A stretch of DNA of 27,554 bases, from contig DGTQ01000003.1 of the NCBI GenBank assembly GCA_002394365.1, positions 1-27,554 of the forward strand, written 5' to 3'. Within the stretch, counting starts at the first letter, position 1, and the number at the start of each line of letters is the position of its first letter. Both the position numbers and the translations under genes were made by a program. The stretch is from Prevotellaceae bacterium UBA4332. Lineage in GTDB: Bacteria; Bacteroidota; Bacteroidia; Bacteroidales; Bacteroidaceae. Positions 23,900 through 27,554 of this stretch are shown here, one piece after another. Under the pieces are notes generated by a model. The model had not been told where the DNA came from. It ran no database searches and saw only the letters and a program-made list of their open reading frames with translations.

Positions 23900-25939
23900 T
23901 TAGATGACACGAACATTCTTCTTCACCTCTTCATCCGTCCAGTCGCATTTCTGCTTGAAGAGTTCAAAGAGATTCATCTTATTGGCTGCTTCATTGAAAC
24001 TGCTGTCGCGGAAAACAACACGCACAGGTGAGAGAGCAGCGATGGCATCAATCACCTTCTCCGTGACATTGCCATCGAAGCAAGCCACGAGGTCGCCATC
24101 ATTCACATTGTGTATGGTACAACCATCCACTTTCTGCGACGACAACGGCAACGACAATTCAACACCCCAACGAAGCATACAGTCAAATAGCAGGTCAAGG
24201 TCAGTGCGGTCTTCCTTGATGTTGTCAAGCAAGCCAGCCAACATATCTTGTGAATAGTCCTTTGGAGCAAAAGCCACATCTTTGTAGTTGCTGCTTTCGC
24301 ATTTGAATACACGGAAACCGATATCAAGGTCTTTTGCTTCGGGGTGCTCCTCTTTGATTTTCTTTCCTGCACGACGAATACGCTCTTTGCCGATTTCGCA
24401 GATGTTCTTGTAGCCTGCTTTGTAGGCTTCGCTCTTTTCTTCAGTCTCTTCAGGGAGTTGAACCATGATGAATTTTCGTTTGCCTCCATCTTCTGCATTA
24501 AGCTGCATTACTGCATGTGAAGTAGAAGCTGAACCAGAAAAGAAATCGAGGACAATAGATTCTGTTTGGGGATATGATGTTACCAACGAAATGAATTTCT
24601 TCATAATTTCTTCATCCTTTGGAAAATCAAAAACTTTAGCCCCAAATAGTTGCTCTATTCGTTTTGATGCACCTCTTCCATCCTTATAGAATACACTCGA
24701 AACTACTTCATATTCTGTCTCTTTTAAATATCTTTTAAGGCAAGGTACTTTTGTCTCATCTTCTCCAAAATGGATTCTGTTTTCTTTTAACAAGAGAGGA
24801 AGTTTGTCTTCACCAAAGCGCCAACCACCTTTTGGCAATTTGCAAGGCTTGCCCGTAAGAGGATGTAAAATATCAAATCTTCCACCATTACCTGTTCCTT
24901 GCGCTATGTCTCCAGGAAAATACAATCCACGTTCATCAACACATTTATATTGTGCTTGTCTCTTAGAAGGATTGCCTTCTGGCAAATTTTTATAAAAGAG
25001 ACGAATGCCTTTTTCTATAGATTGGTAGTCATTTCCATGTATTGCCTTGAGTCTATCAAATTCTGTATAAATTGCTTCCAAACCCAGTTTTTTCTCACGC
25101 CAATTTGTGTTTTCTATAGCAGAGTCACCAAGAATATTTGCAACCTTATTTTTGCAATAGATATAGCAATATTCATGGTTTACTGCAACTTGCGCTGCCA
25201 TTGACTTTCTTCCCTGTTCCCAAATAAGTTTCGCCACAAAATTCGTTTCACCATAAACCTCATCACAAATATTTTTCAAGTTTCTTTGTTCATTATCATC
25301 AATTGAAATGAAAATCACACCATCATTAGTAAGTAATGAACGAGCTACCATCAATCTTGCATAAATCATCGAACACCAGTCCGAATGGAAGCGTCCATTG
25401 CTATCTGTATTCTTTTTGAACTTATCAGTTATATCAAATTGTGTCTTTGAATATAACCTTTCTCCTTCTTCATTAAAGTTGTGCTTATCATAATTTTCAT
25501 CAAAGAAGTCATCATGATACACAAAATCATTGCCCGTATTATATGGCGGGTCAATATAAATCATCTTGACTTTTCCCATATAGGAGTTCTGAAGCAGTTT
25601 CAGGACTTCGAGGTTGTCACCCTCGATATAAAGATTTTGTGTATTATCCCAGTCCACACTTTCCTCTGGACATGGGCGCAGCGTCTTATTGATGGGAGCA
25701 GCTGCTTCTTGCAGGGCAGCACGTTTGCCCACCCATGTAAAGTCATAAACTTCCGGGGCATCCTCCACTGTCTGGTCGCCAAGCAACAGACGAAGTTTAT
25801 TGAAATCGACTACGCGATGCATCTCACCATCTTCCCCCCTTGCTTCCGTGAAGCAGGATGGAGCAATCTGGTAGAGCGCATCGAGATTGAGCTGTGCGCC
25901 ATTAGGCGTTTGCATGTCAATATGTTTAACAGTTTCCAT
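23900..25939 (-). CDS. mod: Type III DNA adenine methyltransferase, Mod subunit
   Basis: The 679-residue protein is a beta-class N6-adenine methyltransferase. The catalytic motif DPPYNTG begins at residue 130, preceding the SAM-binding motif LDFFSGSAST (464-473), the order of type III Mod enzymes. The region between contains the target-recognition domain. It methylates one strand of an asymmetric site and gives Res its specificity. The start ATG overlaps the end of the upstream membrane-protein gene by 14 bases. The DNA from about 24530 to 25560 is clearly more AT-rich than both ends, and its limits fall close to the two catalytic motifs, as expected for exchange of recognition domains between alleles. 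Confidence 0.95.
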   Translation of the reverse strand: METVKHIDMQTPNGAQLNLDALYQIAPSCFTEARGEDGEMHRVVDFNKLRLLLGDQTVEDAPEVYDFTWVGKRAALQEAAAPINKTLRPCPEESVDWDNTQNLYIEGDNLEVLKLLQNSYMGKVKMIYIDPPYNTGNDFVYHDDFFDENYDKHNFNEEGERLYSKTQFDITDKFKKNTDSNGRFHSDWCSMIYARLMVARSLLTNDGVIFISIDDNEQRNLKNICDEVYGETNFVAKLIWEQGRKSMAAQVAVNHEYCYIYCKNKVANILGDSAIENTNWREKKLGLEAIYTEFDRLKAIHGNDYQSIEKGIRLFYKNLPEGNPSKRQAQYKCVDERGLYFPGDIAQGTGNGGRFDILHPLTGKPCKLPKGGWRFGEDKLPLLLKENRIHFGEDETKVPCLKRYLKETEYEVVSSVFYKDGRGASKRIEQLFGAKVFDFPKDEEIMKKFISLVTSYPQTESIVLDFFSGSASTSHAVMQLNAEDGGKRKFIMVQLPEETEEKSEAYKAGYKNICEIGKERIRRAGKKIKEEHPEAKDLDIGFRVFKCESSNYKDVAFAPKDYSQDMLAGLLDNIKEDRTDLDLLFDCMLRWGVELSLPLSSQKVDGCTIHNVNDGDLVACFDGNVTEKVIDAIAALSPVRVVFRDSSFNEAANKMNLFELFKQKCDWTDEEVKKNVRVI

Positions 25940-26261
25940 ATATGTGATATTTTATTTCAAAGTAAAGTGCAATAACTGATAGAAGAAAAGCTAAAACAGA
26001 AATGCCCGTGGTAATCCAATATTTTTTATCATCCCAAATTGAAGGATTTGAAAGGGTCGGATTCATTAGGATATAGGATATACCCTTTCGTGTAATTTCC
26101 GGAAAGGGTTGTCCATTTTTGTAACCATCAAGTTCAATTAGCTCTTCTTGCTCTAAAAGGTATAAATCCTTTTCATCAGTTTCAGAGATTATGAGGTCTT
26201 CGCTTTTGTTAAGAAAACGAAGAATCCTTTTCGCATTTTTTGTGAGTCTAATCTTTTCCAT
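25926..26261 (-). CDS. Small winged-helix-like protein with a C-terminal membrane helix
   Basis: The 111-residue protein has an N-terminal region (about 1-66) with the helix and wing pattern of a winged HTH (ITRKGISYI near its end). A short linker and one strong membrane helix (82-103, YWITTGISVLAFLLSVIALYFE) follow. I do not recognise the family. Its ATG overlaps the TAA of the helicase remnant (TAATG) and its end overlaps the mod start by 14 bases, so it is translated with the restriction operon. A membrane-tethered sensor or regulator is possible but inferred only from the layout. In related operons I recall DUF4391 proteins in this position, which this does not resemble. Confidence 0.7.
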   Translation of the reverse strand: MEKIRLTKNAKRILRFLNKSEDLIISETDEKDLYLLEQEELIELDGYKNGQPFPEITRKGISYILMNPTLSNPSIWDDKKYWITTGISVLAFLLSVIALYFEIKYHIYGNC

Positions 26262-26914
26262 TATTTCAACTCCTCCAGTTTCTTTTTGAGATTATCTAAT
26301 TCCTTGCGCTTCGACTTCACCTGCTTATTCATAGCAAGCTGGCGGTCAAGCTGTGGCTCCTTACGCATCTTCTTCTGAAGACTCTCCAGCTCTGCTTCAG
26401 CTTTTGAGATTTTCGTCTTCAGTGCAACTATGTCAGCCATGGCACCAGCCTTATGCTCACCAATGCCCGATACCTGTGCCACGAAGTTATAGCTACATAT
26501 AATGGTACGTTTGGGGCTTAGTGGATTTTTTCCTTCGCGTCGATAGGCATTATAATTCTTAGTGTCAAGAATCTCACTTGGGATACCGAACTTGTCGAGC
26601 AATTCTGCTTCCCATTGCTTGCGCAGAGAAGCGGGACAAACAATAAGAATCTTTCTCTTTCCCGTTGCCCAATACTGACAAACGACCAACCCCGCTTCGA
26701 TGGTTTTACCTAAGCCCACTTCATCGGCAAGAACAACACCTTTTGAAAAAGGTGATGCAAATGCAAATAAAGCAGCATCAATCTGGTGAGGATTGATGTC
26801 AACAGTGCTGCTCAACAACGATTGTGAGAGTGAACCTATGTCACCATTTGCTGACTGTCCATTTAGAAGAGCGGCATAGTATTTTGCATGAAAGCGAGTA
26901 ATCGCATTTGCCAT
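26261..26914 (-). pseudogene. SNF2/RapA-type helicase remnant (N-terminal part only)
   Basis: The 217-residue product starts like the approximately 1000-residue SNF2-family helicases found in type III restriction islands: PHQIDAALFAF (42-52), Walker A LADEVGLGKT (62-71), motif Ia IVCPASLRKQW (91-101) and ICSYNF (139-144). Motif II (DEAH), motif III and the whole second RecA domain are missing. From about 165 it becomes a Lys/Glu-rich coiled coil like the C-terminal coil of full-length relatives, suggesting an internal in-frame deletion. I use the ATG at 26914; a GTG two codons upstream is less likely. It is first in the minus-strand operon, with its TAA inside the next start (TAATG). It cannot be an active helicase as read. 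Confidence 0.72.
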
Positions 26915-27240
26915 TATCACATATCCGATTTTAGCGCACTCGCTGACTTATCGGGATAAAACAGGCAAAACCAAGAGACCTCAGGACATAGAAAAGGCGT
27001 GAACCGTCTTATCTACATCTTGAGGCCCTGAGAATTGCCCATTCATACCAGATAAGTCACGTCCACACCCATAGGTGCAGACATAAGCGATTACTTTGGT
27101 ATGAATAATCTTTGAAATTTCTCAGGTTTCAAGATGTACCGAATAATCAGCTAATGCTGTTATTTTATATTACCAATATGTCACACCAGCGGCTTCCACC
27201 GAAGCCACGCGGCAGAGCACAATTCCTGCCTTTGCCAGTG
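26915..27240 (-). ncRNA. Structured leader RNA (or small RNA) upstream of the helicase/Mod/Res operon
   Basis: Between the promoter at 27249-27280 and the helicase start lie about 320 bases without a protein gene. The main feature is a 123-nt hairpin at 27015-27137. ACATCTTGAG (27015-27024) and the following nine bases pair with 27120-27137 over 18 bp (one bulge, two wobble pairs). ATTCATACCA (27041-27050) pairs perfectly with TGGTATGAAT (27097-27106), and CACC/GGTG (27066-27077) forms the tip. Smaller hairpins are GGCTTC-CACC-GAAGCC (27191-27206), TTATC/GATAA (26948-26959) and AGCG/CGCT (26933-26944). I do not recognise an RNA family. It may be a cis-regulatory leader, a separate small RNA, or an inserted palindromic element. 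Confidence 0.5.
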
Positions 27241-27248
27241 ATTAGGTG

Positions 27249-27280
27249 CAAAATTAAGAAAAAGTTTTGTTTTCTCCAAA
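27249..27280 (-). promoter_or_regulatory. Promoter of the minus-strand helicase/Mod/Res operon
   Basis: On the minus strand TAATTTTG (27256-27249) matches TAnnTTTG. TTTG (27280-27277) stands 20 bases upstream as the -33 box. Both boxes and the spacing fit the Bacteroidetes consensus. Transcription would start near 27240, about 325 bases before the helicase ATG. Confidence 0.65.
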
Positions 27281-27332
27281 CAAAGGAGAGAGAAATGCTA
27301 AAAATAAAGAATTTGGCAAAATAACCTCACAT

Positions 27333-27471
27333 AGGTCACTTATGCGCTGGGAAAGCGCATAAATACTGGGGGGGAGGCGAGTGACCTGTCTTCGAGACAC
27401 CTCACTTAGAGGTCACTTGAGACCCCCTCCCTATCAGTTTCAAACTGACATCCCTCCGCCGAGAGGGAGGG
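27333..27471. repeat. Cluster of hairpins and AGGTCACT repeats
   Basis: No gene is supported in 27285-27554. AGGTCACT occurs at 27333 and 27410 and inverted at 27380. Hairpins are TTATGCGCT-GGGAA-AGCGCATAA (27340-27362); AGTGA-CC-TGTCT-TCG-AGACA-CC-TCACT (27380-27406); TCAGTTT-C-AAACTGA (27434-27448); and CCCTCC/GGAGGG (27452-27471). A run of seven G residues lies at 27368-27374. Some arms can pair in more than one way. The 10-mer GACCCCCTCC at 27421 also occurs at 211. From 27472 to the end nothing is recognised. Confidence 0.6.
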
Positions 27472-27554
27472 AATGAATTACATTCAAATTATGGAAATCT
27501 GTCTCCTGCCCTCGGGAAGGAAAATCTTATCTGAAAATCTGTGAAAAATCGAAA

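Noticed and set aside
27112..27324. 70-codon plus-strand ORF in the right intergenic region
   Set aside because: It runs across one arm of the long hairpin and the minus-strand promoter and shows no domain.
27333..27417. Invertible promoter flanked by AGGTCACT inverted repeats
   Set aside because: The repeats are only 8 bp, no promoter lies between them and no recombinase gene is present.
26915..27554. Retron, with the hairpin as msr-msd
   Set aside because: No reverse transcriptase gene is present in the window, and the RNA precedes a helicase/methyltransferase operon.

Overview
The window looks like a chromosome segment from a Bacteroidales bacterium, most likely Prevotella or a close relative. 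The reasons are the TAnnTTTG promoter boxes, the lack of strong Shine-Dalgarno sites, the gene order parA-parB-DUF5683-lytic transglycosylase-RelA/SpoT, C-terminal tails typical of Prevotella secreted proteins, and an HsdR-N single-domain protein. The genus is inferred from remembered family features; no search was run.

Layout. (1) 1-777 has no protein gene I can support. It holds a 21-bp tandem array, an orphan promoter, a 23-bp copy of a tRNA 3' end, a hairpin element and a minus-strand tRNA-Arg(CCG). (2) 778-7041 is a core block on the plus strand: ParA and ParB (chromosome segregation), a DUF5683 membrane protein, an MltD-like lytic transglycosylase and a RelA/SpoT-family (p)ppGpp enzyme whose hydrolase motif is altered. 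(3) 7128-12785 is a pectin-degradation set of two CE8 pectin methylesterases and a PL9 pectate lyase. The esterases remove methyl groups so that the lyase can cut the polygalacturonate backbone. An M48 metallopeptidase lipoprotein and a strong terminator follow. (4) 13706-15443 is a transcription unit for the Mg2+ transporter CorA. Its long leader contains a 13-codon acidic leader ORF and two mutually exclusive hairpins, one ending two bases before the corA start codon. An HsdR-N nuclease-like gene is joined to corA by a GTGA overlap.

(5) 15943-26914 is a defence island. On the plus strand are an XRE regulator, a decayed fragment resembling DUF1016, and a tight three-gene operon: an AAA ATPase, a RloB-family TOPRIM protein, and a 733-residue PrrC/RloC-like ATPase that is visibly more AT-rich. 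A bidirectional terminator separates these from a converging minus-strand operon. That operon holds an SNF2-type helicase remnant, a small winged-helix-like membrane protein, a type III Mod methyltransferase and a type III Res endonuclease. Overlapping or closely spaced genes indicate one transcript.

(6) 26915-27554 has no protein gene I can support. It carries a good minus-strand promoter, a structured leader of about 320 nt with a 123-nt hairpin (18-bp plus 10-bp stems), and a further cluster of hairpins and repeated AGGTCACT motifs.

The most promising undescribed items are the corA leader attenuator, the structured RNA ahead of the helicase/Mod/Res operon, and the RloAB plus PrrC/RloC-like trio beside the type III system.
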